This document shows positions 35,997 to 47,593 of a stretch of DNA of 64,000 nt, piece after piece. Below the pieces are notes generated by a model, which was not told the DNA's origin, did no database searches, and was given only the letters and a program-made list of their open reading frames with translations. Location: assembly GCA_963773335.1 (NCBI GenBank), contig CAVZAT010000004.1, positions 186,001-250,000 of the forward strand, written 5' to 3'. Position numbers and translations under genes: made by a program. The stretch is from UBA4742 sp963773335 (GTDB lineage: Bacteria > Actinomycetota > Acidimicrobiia > Acidimicrobiales > Acidimicrobilacustridaceae). Position 1 is the stretch's first letter; every line of letters starts with the position of its first letter.

Positions 35997-36236
35997 TCAG
36001 GTGTCGTCACAAGGCTCATCGGGTCGATCGGCGTCGAGGTCGACCCGGAGCCTAGGCACGACCGACGACTCGCTGGCGCCTTCGACCGTGACCCGCTCGC
36101 TGATCACAGCCAACCTCGGCTCGTCGAAATTCTGTTCGAGCATCTCCACCCACCGCGGCCGCGCCGGCCGGGATCAACGGTGTCGACCGGGCCGTAGGGT
36201 GGTGACCGACAGCTTCGCCTTCACCATGTCGCTCAC
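35997..36236 (-). pseudogene. Possible small protein with internal stop
   Basis: From GTG 36236: VSDMVKAKLSVTTLRPGRHR then a TGA, followed in the same frame by RWVEMLEQNFDEPRLAVISE and RVTVEGASESSVVPRLRVDL to a stop at 35997. The downstream half has convincing protein composition. Either a small gene with a nonsense mutation/indel pair or chance; no family recognised. Confidence 0.28.
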
Positions 36237-36386
36237 GTCCGCAAGTCCCGGCCTGGTGGTGGCCGGCGGGGCCGCGACCCGGGGTGTGGCTCGTGCGCCG
36301 CCACCAGCACGGGGTCTCGACCGATTCCGCGCAATGACCCGGTGCAACTGCCCCGCCCGCCGCCGACATCGCACTATCGTCTCAAG

Positions 36387-37319
36387 GTGCGTTCAACGAC
36401 GAGCCGCCGCTGGTTCCTCGCCGCATTGGGCGCCACCACCTCGATCGTTGCCCTCGACGCCGGGAGCGGATCCCGGCATCTCCTCCCGCGTCGCCACCCG
36501 CGGCAGCACCTCGATCCCGCCGGGGACCGACGCCGCCGCTGGTCGACTGGGCGCCGACGTCGCCGTCGCGGACCTTCGCCGACCTCGGCTAGCCGAGGTT
36601 GTCGGCGCTGCCGTTGATCACCGCCCAGGCTTTCAACGGCGGGCTTCGCTACGACGGGAGCGTCGACACCGAACCGGACAAGGGCCGGGGGGTCAACCCG
36701 TGTGCCCGAGTTGAGGACGCCAGCAGTACCCGCCCCGAGGTCCTCGCGCTGTTCCACCAGCTCGAGGTGCACAACAGCAGCGGCGGGCTCTCCACCGAGG
36801 ACGGGCTGACCACCTCCCTCCACCTCCTCGTCGACCGGTTGGGCCTGGACCCGACCCGGCTCGGGGTGATCTCCACCGAGCTGTTGACCCCCCGCTCGTT
36901 CCCGTCCTCACCGATCGAGGGATCCCCGAGGACCACGTGCTCCTGCGCTGTCTCGACGAGGCGCGGGCGACCCGGGACGGCTCCGGCTACTTCGCCCCCG
37001 AGGGCCACCCGGACCAGCCTCAGCTCTACACCGTGTCCACTGCACTATCGGACCAGCGACCAGCAGCAGACGTGGTTGGCGCACCCGGCCGGTCCCGATT
37101 GGGATCGAGCTCGGCGAGCTGATGGTCAACGCCGGCCCCCAGGCCGACAGTCCGACCATGATCTGGGCGTTCGGGCTCGAACGCCTCGACCAGGCCACGG
37201 GCCGCGATGTCCCGACCCAGCAAGCCAGCCGGCATGCGCTCGCCAAGGCCCTCGAGGCCGAAGCGGCCGCCGGCGCGTCGATGCCGCCGGGAGCGGCCAA
37301 GTTCAACCCGGCGAACTGA
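36387..37319 (+). CDS. Tat-exported hypothetical protein (frameshifted)
   Basis: Begins at GTG 36387 with VRSTTSRRWFLAALGATTSI, a twin-arginine signal (SRRWFL). Later pieces are ITAQAFNGGLRYDGSVDTEP, PEVLALFHQLEVHNSSGGLS, GLTTSLHLLVDRLGLDPTRL, EDHVLLRCLDEARATRDGSG and YFAPEGHPDQPQLYTVST. After more shifts come GELMVNAGPQADSPTMIWAF and TQQASRHALAKALEAEAAAG, ending KFNPAN. About 305 residues with three or four indels. I do not recognise the family; phrases such as IWAFGLERLDQATG suggest an enzyme-like globular protein rather than low complexity. Confidence 0.55.
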
Positions 37320-37329
37320 GCCACGCGCC

Positions 37330-37560
37330 CGGTGCCTGGCGCCCGCTCTGGCAGAACCGGGACCGTCGGCGAGGTTCCCGAGGCGCTCGACCGCAGCGCC
37401 AAGGAACGGCCGGCTCGCTCTCCAGCGCGTCGGGCGATGTCTTTCACCGCCTCCTCGATCTCGATGGAGCTGCTGCCCTCACGGCGTCGAGGACCAGGCC
37501 GTCGGTCAGCCGTCCGCTGATGCTCCAGATGGGACCAGCCGCCTCGAGTGCACGGGGATG
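37330..37560 (-). pseudogene. HepT-like (DUF86) toxin relic 2
   Basis: Across two frames: SISGRLTDGLVLDAVRA, then SIEIEEAVKDIAR; an alternative frame of the next bases gives DALESEPAVPWR. This is the HepT core GxLxDGLVLDAVRARLIEIGEAVKDI...LxxxEPxVPWR. The following R-x4-6-H catalytic motif is absent and no MNT gene adjoins; budA begins its 3' end 80 bp away. A decayed toxin gene. Confidence 0.5.
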
Positions 37561-37639
37561 ATCAACCGCCACCCTCGACGACGCGGATGGCGGCTGCTTT
37601 CGCCGCGCTCGAAGCCACCGGTGTCGCCACTGGGACGCC

Positions 37640-38353
37640 CTAGGGCACCTCAAGGTGGAGCTCGCGGCCTCCGTCGACGAGCAGCGTGCCGTCGTGCAGG
37701 GTCGCATCGAGGACGTGGCTGCTCATCGAGCGGTCGTCGGAGATGAAGTGCAGGTGGTACCCCGGCACATCGATGCCCTGCGCGTAGTCGGGAAGCGGAA
37801 GCCGACGATCGAGCCCCGGGCCTGGGGACCGTCCACTCGGTCTGGCGGGTCACGACATCGGCAAGCGACGGATATGGCGGATGTTGACGAGGCACGCTGC
37901 GCAGGCGCAGCGCGGCGAAGGACCCGTCGACACGAACGGTGACGACAGTCGTGCTTCGGCGCGGCGGCGTCGACCGCGGCCGTCAACGCCGCCAACGACG
38001 ATGGCCCGTCGAGCCGCCGTCGCTCGTCGGGAGCGAACCGGCAGACGACGGCGAACAGCATACGCGTGGCCGGATCCGGCCGGTGGACGGTGCCGTCGGC
38101 CCGCGGCACGGAAGCTCTCGCCGTCGATGATGATCAACTCACCGTCGAGCTGTTGCACCGTCCCGATGCCGAGGCCGCCGTGCGCGGTCTGCTTCGGCCA
38201 ACGTGAGATCGCCTTCGTAAGCACCGTCGAGAAGCGCATCGATCGACGACGTCTGCCAGATGGCGTGCTCGGCTGCTCAATCAGATAGAACTCCTTGCGC
38301 CGAGCGCGGCGGATGTCGAGTGCGGCGACGAGCGCCGGGTCGATGATGCTCAT
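37640..38353 (-). CDS. budA: Alpha-acetolactate decarboxylase (frameshifted)
   Basis: Converts 2-acetolactate to (R)-acetoin with CO2 release, in overflow metabolism or branched-chain amino-acid balance. From ATG 38353 (MSIIDPALVAALDIRRARRK), about 237 residues, the family's length. Recognised pieces in several frames are IGTVQQLDGELIIIDGESFR, GTVHRPDPATRMLFAVVCRF, APDERRRLDGPSSLAALTAA, PPYPSLADVVTRQTEW, GSIVGFRFP, and the metal-binding PGYHLHFISDDRSMSSHVLD followed by LLVDGGRELHLEVP. The His-x-His and the later His fit the zinc ligands. At least four indels. No acetolactate synthase gene is adjacent. Confidence 0.85.
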
Positions 38354-38469
38354 GGGTCCATGATCGTAGAACCCGATGCCGACGCTGAGGGCCGATGCCT
38401 GGCGCCGACCAGCAGCGTTCACGATCACCGTTCGCGGTCATGCTCACGGAACTTCCACGATCGTCAGGG

Positions 38470-40039
38470 TCAGCGGATGACGTCGGTGCCGTGGCGGGCG
38501 GCGGCCATGCGCTTGAGAACCCGCGGTCCGTCTTGCCGACCACGTTGACGGGGATCTCGTCCAGCACCTCGACGACATCGGGTGCCTTGTACCCAACCCG
38601 ATCGGCGGCGAAATCGATCAACTGGCTCGCGCTCGGAGGATCGACATCGGAGCGCAACGCCACGTAGGCCCACACGTTCTCGCCGTGCTGGAGGTCGTGC
38701 ACCCCCACCACCCCGGCACGGGTGACGGCCGGATGCTCAAGCAGCGCATCTTCCACCTCCTGACGAGCGATGTTGGATCCGTCGTGGATGATGATCTGCT
38801 TGCGTCGCCCGGCGAACCGGACGTAGCCGTCGCGGTCGACCCGCACCAGGTCCCCGTGTCGAACCAACCGTCCGAGAACACCTCGGCGGTGGCCTCGGGA
38901 CGATCCCAGTAGCCGACCATGGCTCCCCGGTACCGGATCCACAACCTCCGACCTCACCGCGCGGCAGCTCGGTGCCGTCCTCGTTGCGCACCGACAAGCT
39001 CACCCCGGCGCCCGGAGGCCCCGTCGACCCCGGCTTGTTCGGCCCACCGGGCGGCGTCGTCGCGATGCCGATGGCCTCGGTCATGCCGTAGACCTCGACC
39101 ATCGGGTAGCCGGCCAGTCCGACAAAACGTCGCTCGAGCTCGCCCGATGCCTTGTCACCTGCGGTGCTGAAGTAGCGGAAGCTGGCGAAGTCCTCACGGG
39201 TTGCCCGCTCCTCGCCGACGAGGGCGTAGAGCGTGGAGGGCAGCGTCCACGTCAGCGTCGGCCGGGCCGACCGGATCAGCGAGAACACCTCGGCGCCCTC
39301 CGGCGATGTGGCGATGGCCGGGGTGCTCCGGCGGCGAGCGCCATGAGGCCCCACGAGGTGCCACCCAGGTACGAGTGCGAGGTGGTCGTCAACACGACGT
39401 CGTCGGGCGTGACCTCGAGGCTCTGCACGAGGTTGGCGGCCATCCAGCCGAGCGTGTCCAACGTGTGCGTCACGCCCTTGGCCGGGCCGGTGCTGCCCGA
39501 TGTGAAGAACTCGAAGAGGGGTGAATCGGGTCGCATCGGTGGCAAGGTGACGGCCCCGGGCTCGCTGGTCAACAGGTCGTCGGACGATCGTCCCGCCCGG
39601 TCATCTGCGGCATCGTCGGAGCATCGAATCGTGCCCAATCGCAGATTCGGCACTCGCGCACCGACTGATGTCGTCGTCGCGTCGACGTGGTGCACGAGAA
39701 GCGAGGCGCGGCTCACCTCGAGTGCGTGGTCGATCTCGGGCGGGGTGTGGCGGTAGTTGAGCGGTGCGGACACAGGCCCGCCTTGAGGCACGCCAGGTGG
39801 TGGATGATGAGCGAAGGCCGGTTTGGCATCAACGTTGCGACGCGCTCGCCCGGCGACAGTCCCAAGCCGACGTAGTGCTTCGCCACGAGCTCGCTCTGGA
39901 CGTAGAGCTGGGCCCAGCTCAGCGTCTCGAACCGGGTGATCACCGCCGGGTTGTCGGGGCCCGAGTCCAGCCCCGCCGTCAAGAGCTCCGCGAGCGGGAA
40001 CGGCGCCTCGAGCACAGGACCTTCGATTGGCACGGTCAT
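38470..40039 (-). CDS. AMP-dependent acyl-CoA synthetase (frameshifted)
   Basis: Adenylates a carboxylic acid and transfers it to CoA. About 520 residues. Start at ATG 40039, or GTG 40033, which is better spaced from AAGGAG. Motifs: FEFFTSGSTGPAKGVTHT (A3 P-loop), MVEVYGMTEAIGIATTPPGG (A5), RYRGAMVGYWDRPEATAEVF then DGWFDTG with VRVDRDGYVRFAGRRKQIII (A7-A8) and PVNVVGKTDRRVLKRMAA with the catalytic A10 lysine. The N-terminal part includes HYVGLGLSPGERVATLMPNR. Three or four indels. Substrate unknown; the linker GSNIARQEVEDALLEHPAV is typical of fatty or aryl acid ligases. Confidence 0.87.
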
Positions 40040-40326
40040 CTCCTTCGACTCACCTACGCCGACGACAGGTGTGCGATCCGGCCTACACCCTCCAGCGCCC
40101 ACAGACCTCCGACCGATCAGCCCGGCGCCGAACAGGGCTACACGCGAATCGTGTCGTTGGGGGAGGTTCGCCGACTCGCAACCACTCCCCCGACGACCAC
40201 GCCGCCGTGCAGGTCACGCATCCGACCACCGCTCTTCGCCACCGAGCGCCGCGCCAATGTCGGCCAGATGTTCGGCGGTCCATGACTGGTTGGCACGCCC
40301 GAGGGGAGTTCACCCGATGGTGACGG
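40040..40326. other. 287-bp gap with no supported gene
   Basis: Between the acyl-CoA synthetase start and the NifU-like stop. Short readings on both strands, for example LADIGAALGGEERW on the minus strand, do not extend into any recognisable protein. The promoter of the synthetase gene is presumably here. Confidence 0.4.
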
Positions 40327-40797
40327 TCATCTCCGGGTGGACGCGATCACCGCCGCGGCAACGGTGACGCCCAGCGTCTGGGGCGCACCAGAGCAACCTC
40401 GACACGCGCCATGCATGCGCACCGCCACCTCGCTTCCATTGACCCCCACCACCTCAAGCCGGCCACCGTGCGCCGCGGCGATGGGACCGGCCACCAGGTC
40501 GACGATCTCCTGGACCTGCTCGACCGAGGGAGCGGGCCCGGGCGAGGCCAGGATCGGCACGTCCATGAGTTCAACGAGCTCGGCAGCCGTCAGCTTCGAC
40601 AGGACGCCGTGCACGATCGGGGCAAGTCGGGGCCAGACCTCTGGGTCCGCGATCCGGACCAGAACGTCGCCGGCCACGACGGCCACCTCGGCGATCATCC
40701 CTCGCTCCGCCAGTTGCCCGAGCGGGGAGTCTGCCGGAACCTGTCTGACCCCCAAGGGCGCGTCGGCGAGCAGTGGGTCGTGGCAGACCCAGCGCAA
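40327..40797 (-). CDS. NifU-like (NFU) iron-sulfur carrier domain protein
   Basis: 156 residues as read from TTG 40797. An ATG near 40845 would be the start if one base is missing. The N-terminal part (ADSPLGQLAERGMIAEVAVV, PIVHGVLSKLTAAELVELMD) resembles the degenerate N domain of Nfu proteins. The C-terminal NFU domain has SVEQVQEIVDLVAGPIAAAH, RLEVVGVNGSEVAVRMHGAC and the cluster-binding CRGC followed by SGAPQTLGVTV. NFU proteins hold and deliver 4Fe-4S clusters. Its position 53 bp after feoB suggests co-expression with ferrous iron uptake under iron limitation. Confidence 0.82.
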   Translation of the reverse strand: MRWVCHDPLLADAPLGVRQVPADSPLGQLAERGMIAEVAVVAGDVLVRIADPEVWPRLAPIVHGVLSKLTAAELVELMDVPILASPGPAPSVEQVQEIVDLVAGPIAAAHGGRLEVVGVNGSEVAVRMHGACRGCSGAPQTLGVTVAAAVIASTRR

Positions 40798-40850
40798 CGA
40801 GCGAGGATCTGCGGTGCGTTCGACGTGCGGTCATCATCGGCGTCGATCCT

Positions 40851-42753
40851 TCACGTGACCACCATCGTCGCCGTGTGAGCGATGAGCGCACCGACGTACG
40901 CCAAGAGGAACATCGACCCCATGGCCACGGCCGGCCATCGCCACGAATTGGTCTCTCGTCGCAGGACCGCCACCGTGGACAAGCATTGCAGGGCGTAGAC
41001 GAAGAAAATCAGAAGAGCGGCGACGGTGGCGGCATCGAACACCGGCGTGCCGTCGGGGCGTTCGAGGGTCTGGAGACGCTCGGGCAGCGCCTGCTCGTTG
41101 TCGGATGCGGTGGTCAACGCCAGCGTCGAGATGAACACCGCGCGCGCCGCCAGGCTTCCGACGAGGGCGACGTTGATCTGCCAGTCGAACCCGAGGGGAG
41201 CGAACACCGGCTCGAGGCCCTTGCCCATCATGCCCGCGGCGCTGTGTTCGGTCTGGTAGCTGGCGGCCTGGGCGTCGGTCATGCCGGCCGGCGGGGTGGC
41301 CACCGGGAAATGCAGCAGCACCCACAGCACCAGCGACGTCGCCAGGATGATGGTGCCGGCCTTGCGGAGGAAGGTCGAGGCCGCTTCCCAGGTCGCGCGC
41401 CCGACGGCACGCGCCGTGGGGCGACGGTAGGGAGGGATCTCCATCAGAACGGCACCGATGGGCCGCTGAGGACGCGGGCGCTGAACAAGGCGGCGTACAA
41501 CAGGCCGGACATCGCACCCAGCAGGTAGAGGCCGAGCAGGACCAGCCCCTGGCTGCGTAGCGGCCCGATTACGGCCCGGTCGGGCACGAACGCCGAGATG
41601 AGCAGCGCGTACACCGGCAGCCGGGCCGAACAGGTCATCAGCGGGGCCGACATCATTGTGGCCAGGCGGCGACGCTCGTTGGCGATGGTCCGGGTCGACA
41701 TGACCCCAGGCACCGCGCAGGCGAACGACGACAACATCGAGACGAAGCTGCGCCCCTCGAGCCCGAAGCGACCCATCAGACGGTCGGCGAGGAAGGCGGC
41801 GCGAGCCATGTACCCGACCTTCTCGAGCAGGGCGACGATCAGGAACAGCAGTGTGATCTGCGGCAAGAAGACCAGCACGCCGCCGACACCGGCGATCGCG
41901 CCATCCGCGATGAAGTCCCCGAACGTCCCAGGCAGGAGCGAGTGCACCTGGTCGGCGAGCCACGTGAAGCAGCTGGTGATGGCCGCCATCGCCGGCGCGG
42001 CTATCACGAAGATGGCCTGGAAGAAGAGCACCATCACGACGGCGAAGATGACCACGCCCCAAACGGGGTGGAGCAGCACGGCATCCACGCGTCGGGAACG
42101 TGTCTCGGGCTTCGGTGCAGTGACGGAGACGGCCACGACCGAGTCGACCCATTCCGACGCGCCGCGCCGGATTCAGGCGGGGCCATGACCGGCCGTGCCC
42201 ACTCGTGAGGGGCCTCGAGCAGCTCTCGCAGTTCGTCGATGCCGGTGCCGCGATGGCCGATCACACCGACGACCGGGATGCCGATGGCCAACGACAGGCG
42301 CTCGACATCGATCGCACCGCCACGCGCCACCACCTCGTCCACCATCGTGAGCACCAGGCACGTCGGCCGGTCGATCTGCATCACCTCGGCGACCAGCAGC
42401 AGCGAGCGTTCGAGCGTCGTCGCATCCGCCACGATCACCAGTGCGTCGGGAGCGTCGACCCCCGGAACGAGCCCGTGCAGCGCGTCCACCACCACCTGCT
42501 CATCCGGACTGATCGGCGCCAACGAGTACGTGCCGGGGAGATCCACAAGGGTCACGGATCGGCCCGCCAGCTCTATCTCAGCCTCACGGCGAGTGACCGT
42601 CACGCCCGGATAGTTGGCCGTCTTGGCCCGCAACCCGGTCAGAGCATTGAACAGGGTGGTCTTGCCCACGTTGGGACTACCCACCAACGCAACGTGACCG
42701 GTCGTCAGCGATGTGCTGCCGGCTCCACTGTCGGGTGCGCAGTGGTCAGCCAC
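40851..42753 (-). CDS. feoB: Ferrous iron transporter FeoB (frameshifted)
   Basis: GTP-driven Fe2+ importer of the inner membrane. From ATG 42753, overlapping feoA by 8 bp. The G domain has VALVGSPNVGKTTLFNALTG (G1, residues 21-40), KTANYPGVTVTRREAEIELA (G2), TLVDLPGTYSLAPISPDEQV (G3) and CLVLTMVDEV, where the usual G4 Asn is Thr. The membrane part has GGVLVFLPQITLLFLIVALL and ARAAFLADRLMGRFGLEGRS with FVSMLSSFACAVPGVMSTRT (Gate motif with Cys) and MEIPPYRRPTARAVGRATWE (second gate), ending AHTATMVVT. About 634 residues; indels near 42150 and 41450. Confidence 0.93.
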
Positions 42754-42997
42754 CGACGCCCTCCTTGGCCGGGACCGCGTCGACCATCACCAGAGCAGCC
42801 CCGTCGCTCCGCAACGCGATCCGGGTGCCCCTCAGCTCATAGACCGTGGGATCGCCCAGCGGAGCGCGCCGCTCGACCCGGACCCTGGTACCGACCACGA
42901 AGCCGAGGTCCTCCAACCGGCGCCCCTGGCCACCGTCACCAGCTTCGACGGCGACCACCAAGACGTCCGTTCCGATCGACGCCTCGCTGAGTTGCAT
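42746..42997 (-). CDS. feoA: FeoA SH3-like protein
   Basis: Intact 83-residue cytoplasmic SH3-like partner of FeoB: MQLSEASIGTDVLVVAVEAG, RRLEDLGFVVGTRVRVERRA (the LGF..G..V block) and PTVYELRGTRIALRSDGA. Overlaps feoB by 8 bp. Thirty-seven bases upstream of its ATG starts an IdeR/DtxR-like iron box, so the operon is probably repressed when iron is plentiful. Confidence 0.92.
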   Translation of the reverse strand: MQLSEASIGTDVLVVAVEAGDGGQGRRLEDLGFVVGTRVRVERRAPLGDPTVYELRGTRIALRSDGAALVMVDAVPAKEGVGG

Positions 42998-43033
42998 CCC
43001 AAGTCACCTTCAGAAGACTGCACCGGCCATGTG

Positions 43034-43052
43034 TAAGGTAACCCTAACAGCA
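43034..43052. promoter_or_regulatory. IdeR/DtxR-type iron box
   Basis: TAAGGTAACCCTAACAGCA matches the 19-bp IdeR/DtxR consensus (TWAGGTWAGSCTWACCTWA) at 15 positions, best in the left and central parts. It lies 37-55 bases upstream of feoA and between feoA and the divergent peroxiredoxin gene, so it could act on either promoter. Consensus is from memory of the family. Confidence 0.65.
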
Positions 43053-43286
43053 ACCGGCCACCATCCTTCAACTCCGTCGGCCGGCACGAGCGCATCCAGG
43101 AGACCACCTCCCGGCGTTTCAGCGCAGCACCGAACGGGGCGACGGACGGTGCCACGGTCGAGGCGGTGGCAGTGGTGGCGGCGGGCCGTGGCGTGACGGC
43201 GGGCTCTCCGGCGGAATGCCCCGACAGGTATGTGGTTGAACCGGGCACGAAGCGTCGACCGCCGACCACCAGATGAAGGAGTCACC

Positions 43287-43916
43287 ATGCCCGCTCTGCA
43301 CCTTGGAGACGTAGCCCCCGATTTCGCCGCCATGACCACCGACGGCGAGATCTCGTTCCACGAGTGGAAGAAGGGCTCGTGGGCGGTCTTCTTCAGCCAC
43401 CCAGCCGACTTCACGCCCGTGTGCACCACCGAGTTGGGGCGTACCGCGGCGCTCCACAGCGAGTTCGCCAAGCGCAACACCAAGGCGCTCGCACTGTCGA
43501 TCGATCCCATCGAGGAACACCAGCGCTGGGCCCCCGACATCGGCGAGGTCACCGGCACCACGCTCAACTTCCCGATCGTGGCCGACCCAGACCGCCGCGT
43601 CGCCGCGCTCTACGACATGATCCACCCCGGCGAGGGCGACACCTCCACCGTGCGGTCAGTGTTCATCATCGACCCCGACGACAAGGTGCGCCTCATGCTC
43701 ACCTACCCGAAGTCGGTGGGCCGCAACTTCGACGAGATCCTCCGTGTCATCGATGCCCTCCAGGCCACCGACGCCAACCCCATCGCCACCCCCGCCGACT
43801 GGAAGCCCGGCGACCGGGTGATCGTGGCCATGGCCGTGTCCACCGAGGACGCCAAGGCCAAGTTCGCCAACGTCGACGAGTTCAAGCCCTACCTCCGCTA
43901 CGCCGACGCGCCGTGA
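43287..43916 (+). CDS. 1-Cys peroxiredoxin (Prx6 type)
   Basis: Intact 209-residue peroxidase from ATG 43287 (GAAGGAG upstream). VFFSHPADFTPVCTTELGRT holds the peroxidatic Cys46 with Pro, Thr and the following Glu. Later blocks are ALSIDPIEEHQRWAPDI, LNFPIVADPDRRVAALYDMI and VFIIDPDDKVRLMLTYPKSV with GRNFDEILRVIDALQ; the extended C-terminal domain WKPGDRVIVAMAVSTEDAKA and absence of a resolving cysteine mark the Prx6 class. It reduces hydroperoxides, complementing KatG nearby, and its promoter region shares the iron box with feoA. Confidence 0.94.
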   Translation: MPALHLGDVAPDFAAMTTDGEISFHEWKKGSWAVFFSHPADFTPVCTTELGRTAALHSEFAKRNTKALALSIDPIEEHQRWAPDIGEVTGTTLNFPIVADPDRRVAALYDMIHPGEGDTSTVRSVFIIDPDDKVRLMLTYPKSVGRNFDEILRVIDALQATDANPIATPADWKPGDRVIVAMAVSTEDAKAKFANVDEFKPYLRYADAP

Positions 43917-44060
43917 GCTGAGCTGGTGTCGACGGGTGGGCCCATGCTCGTCCGCCGACACAAGGTCAGGTCGCCTTCGAAGCTTCGGGCCGGTTGGCCC
44001 TGGCGCGGCGGGCGCTACCGGCGTTGGCTGTCGGAAGGCACGAACGACAGGAGCTGATGG

Positions 44061-44675
44061 GTGGGTTTCTACCGGGAGCACATTCTGCCTCGCCTGGTCG
44101 ACCGTGCCTGCGGCACCGGGGAGATGCACCGCTGGCGCACGCAGGTGACGGCCGGGCTCTCGGGCACCGTGGTCGAGATCGGGTTCGGTTCCGGTCTCAA
44201 CATGGCGGCCTATCCGCCCGAGGTGCAGCTCGTGCTTGCCGTCGAGCCCGCGGCAACGGCGCGGCGCCTGGCCAGGAGCGGATCGCCGAGTCGCAGGTCC
44301 ACGTCGAGCACATCGCGCTACGCGGCGAATCGATACCCCTCGATGACGGCACCTGCGATGGCGCACTCTCGACTTTCACCCTGTGCACGATCCCCGGGGT
44401 CGAAGCGGCACTGGCCGAGGTGTTGCGGGTGCTGCGCCCCGGCGGTCGGTTCCACTTCCTCGAACACGGCCTGTCGCCGGACTCCTCGGTCGCGACCTGG
44501 CAGCGGCGCTTCGAGCCGCTGCAGAAGCGACTGGCCGACGGGTGTCACCTCACTCGCGACCCTTCCACTGGTCGCCGCTGCCGGGTTCGAGATCGAACGG
44601 GTCGAGTCGCGCTACGCGACCGGTCCGAAGCCTTGGACCTGGATGACCGAAGGGGCCGCCATCAAGGCCGACTGA
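44061..44675 (+). CDS. SAM-dependent methyltransferase (two frameshifts)
   Basis: From GTG 44061 with AGGAGCTGATGG upstream. About 204 residues: GFYREHILPRLVDRACGTGE, TVVEIGFGSGLNMAAYPPEV (motif I) and LVLAVEPAATARRLA. In the middle frame, VHVEHIALRGESIPLDDGTC, DGALSTFTLCTIPGVEAALA (motif post-I/II) and VLRVLRPGGRFHFLEHGLSP (motif III), and back in the first frame AAGFEIERVESRYATGPKPW. This matches small UbiE-like/phospholipid methyltransferases that begin FYxxxILPxLxxxxxG. Convergent with katG, 33 bp apart. Confidence 0.82.
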   Translation: MGFYREHILPRLVDRACGTGEMHRWRTQVTAGLSGTVVEIGFGSGLNMAAYPPEVQLVLAVEPAATARRLARSGSPSRRSTSSTSRYAANRYPSMTAPAMAHSRLSPCARSPGSKRHWPRCCGCCAPAVGSTSSNTACRRTPRSRPGSGASSRCRSDWPTGVTSLATLPLVAAAGFEIERVESRYATGPKPWTWMTEGAAIKAD

Positions 44676-44707
44676 CCAGCGTTCGGAGGCCGACTTGCGC
44701 GCCCTGC

Positions 44708-46946
<2,239 letters not shown>

Positions 46947-46986
46947 GGTGCTCCTTGACTGTTCGATGTGGCTGGTGGTGTCGCTC

Positions 46987-47436
46987 TCATGCATCACGGT
47001 CGCCGGCGGCCGCGTGCTGGCAGGCGGGGCAGTGGCCCCAGTAGATGACCTCGGCTTCGTCGATGGTGAACCCGTGGTCGTCGGCGGCCTCCAGGCACGG
47101 CCTGCTCCCCACCGCGCAGTCGACGTCGACCGTGCGGCCGCAGGTGCGGCACACGAGGTGGTGGTGGTTGTCGTCGACCCGATCCTCGTAGCGGGCCGGC
47201 GACCGCGCCGGCTGGATGCGCCGAATGAGACCCTTGTCGGTCAGGGTGCCGAGGGCGTCGTACACCGCCTGACGCGAGATCGCCCCGATCTCGTCCCGCA
47301 CCAGATCCTCGATGTCATCCGCCGTGCCGTGGGGCCGGCCGGACACCGCCCGCAGGACGGCCAGACGCTGTGCCGTCACCTGAACGCCGTGCTGGCGGAG
47401 AAGTGGGGCGAGATCAGGGAGCTCCGCTCGCGACAT
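46987..47436 (-). CDS. furA: Fur-family repressor (FurA type)
   Basis: Intact 149-residue metal-dependent regulator from ATG 47436; the longer in-frame reading upstream crosses its own promoter. Winged helix: QHGVQVTAQRLAVLRAVSGR, ISRQAVYDALGTLTDKGLIR. Metal sites: EDRVDDNHHHLVCRTCGRTV with HHH and CxxC, and a second pair in YWGHCPACQHAAAGD. In actinobacteria FurA represses itself and the following katG until oxidised, and the same gene order here supports that role. Confidence 0.92.
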   Translation of the reverse strand: MSRAELPDLAPLLRQHGVQVTAQRLAVLRAVSGRPHGTADDIEDLVRDEIGAISRQAVYDALGTLTDKGLIRRIQPARSPARYEDRVDDNHHHLVCRTCGRTVDVDCAVGSRPCLEAADDHGFTIDEAEVIYWGHCPACQHAAAGDRDA

Positions 47437-47442
47437 GACTGC

Positions 47443-47475
47443 ACCATGAATCCAATTCTGGACTGTGTCAAGATT
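47443..47475 (-). promoter_or_regulatory. furA-katG promoter/FurA operator
   Basis: Reading on the minus strand, CTTGACACAGTCCAGAATT spans 47472-47454. TTGACA (47471-47466) is a good -35 and the AT-rich CCAGAATT that follows resembles the FurA-bound mycobacterial furA promoter as I recall it. A -10 17 bases on would be weak and would place the transcript start almost at the ATG, i.e. nearly leaderless. Confidence 0.55.
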
Positions 47476-47593
47476 CTGTCCCACAGCGAGCCGGTCCTCG
47501 GTCACGCCTCGCTGGACCAAGGCTGTAGGGCAGATCAACCCTCGGCGCCACCGCTCAGCCGCCACCGGACCACCAGGCCCTAGAGTTCCCGCG

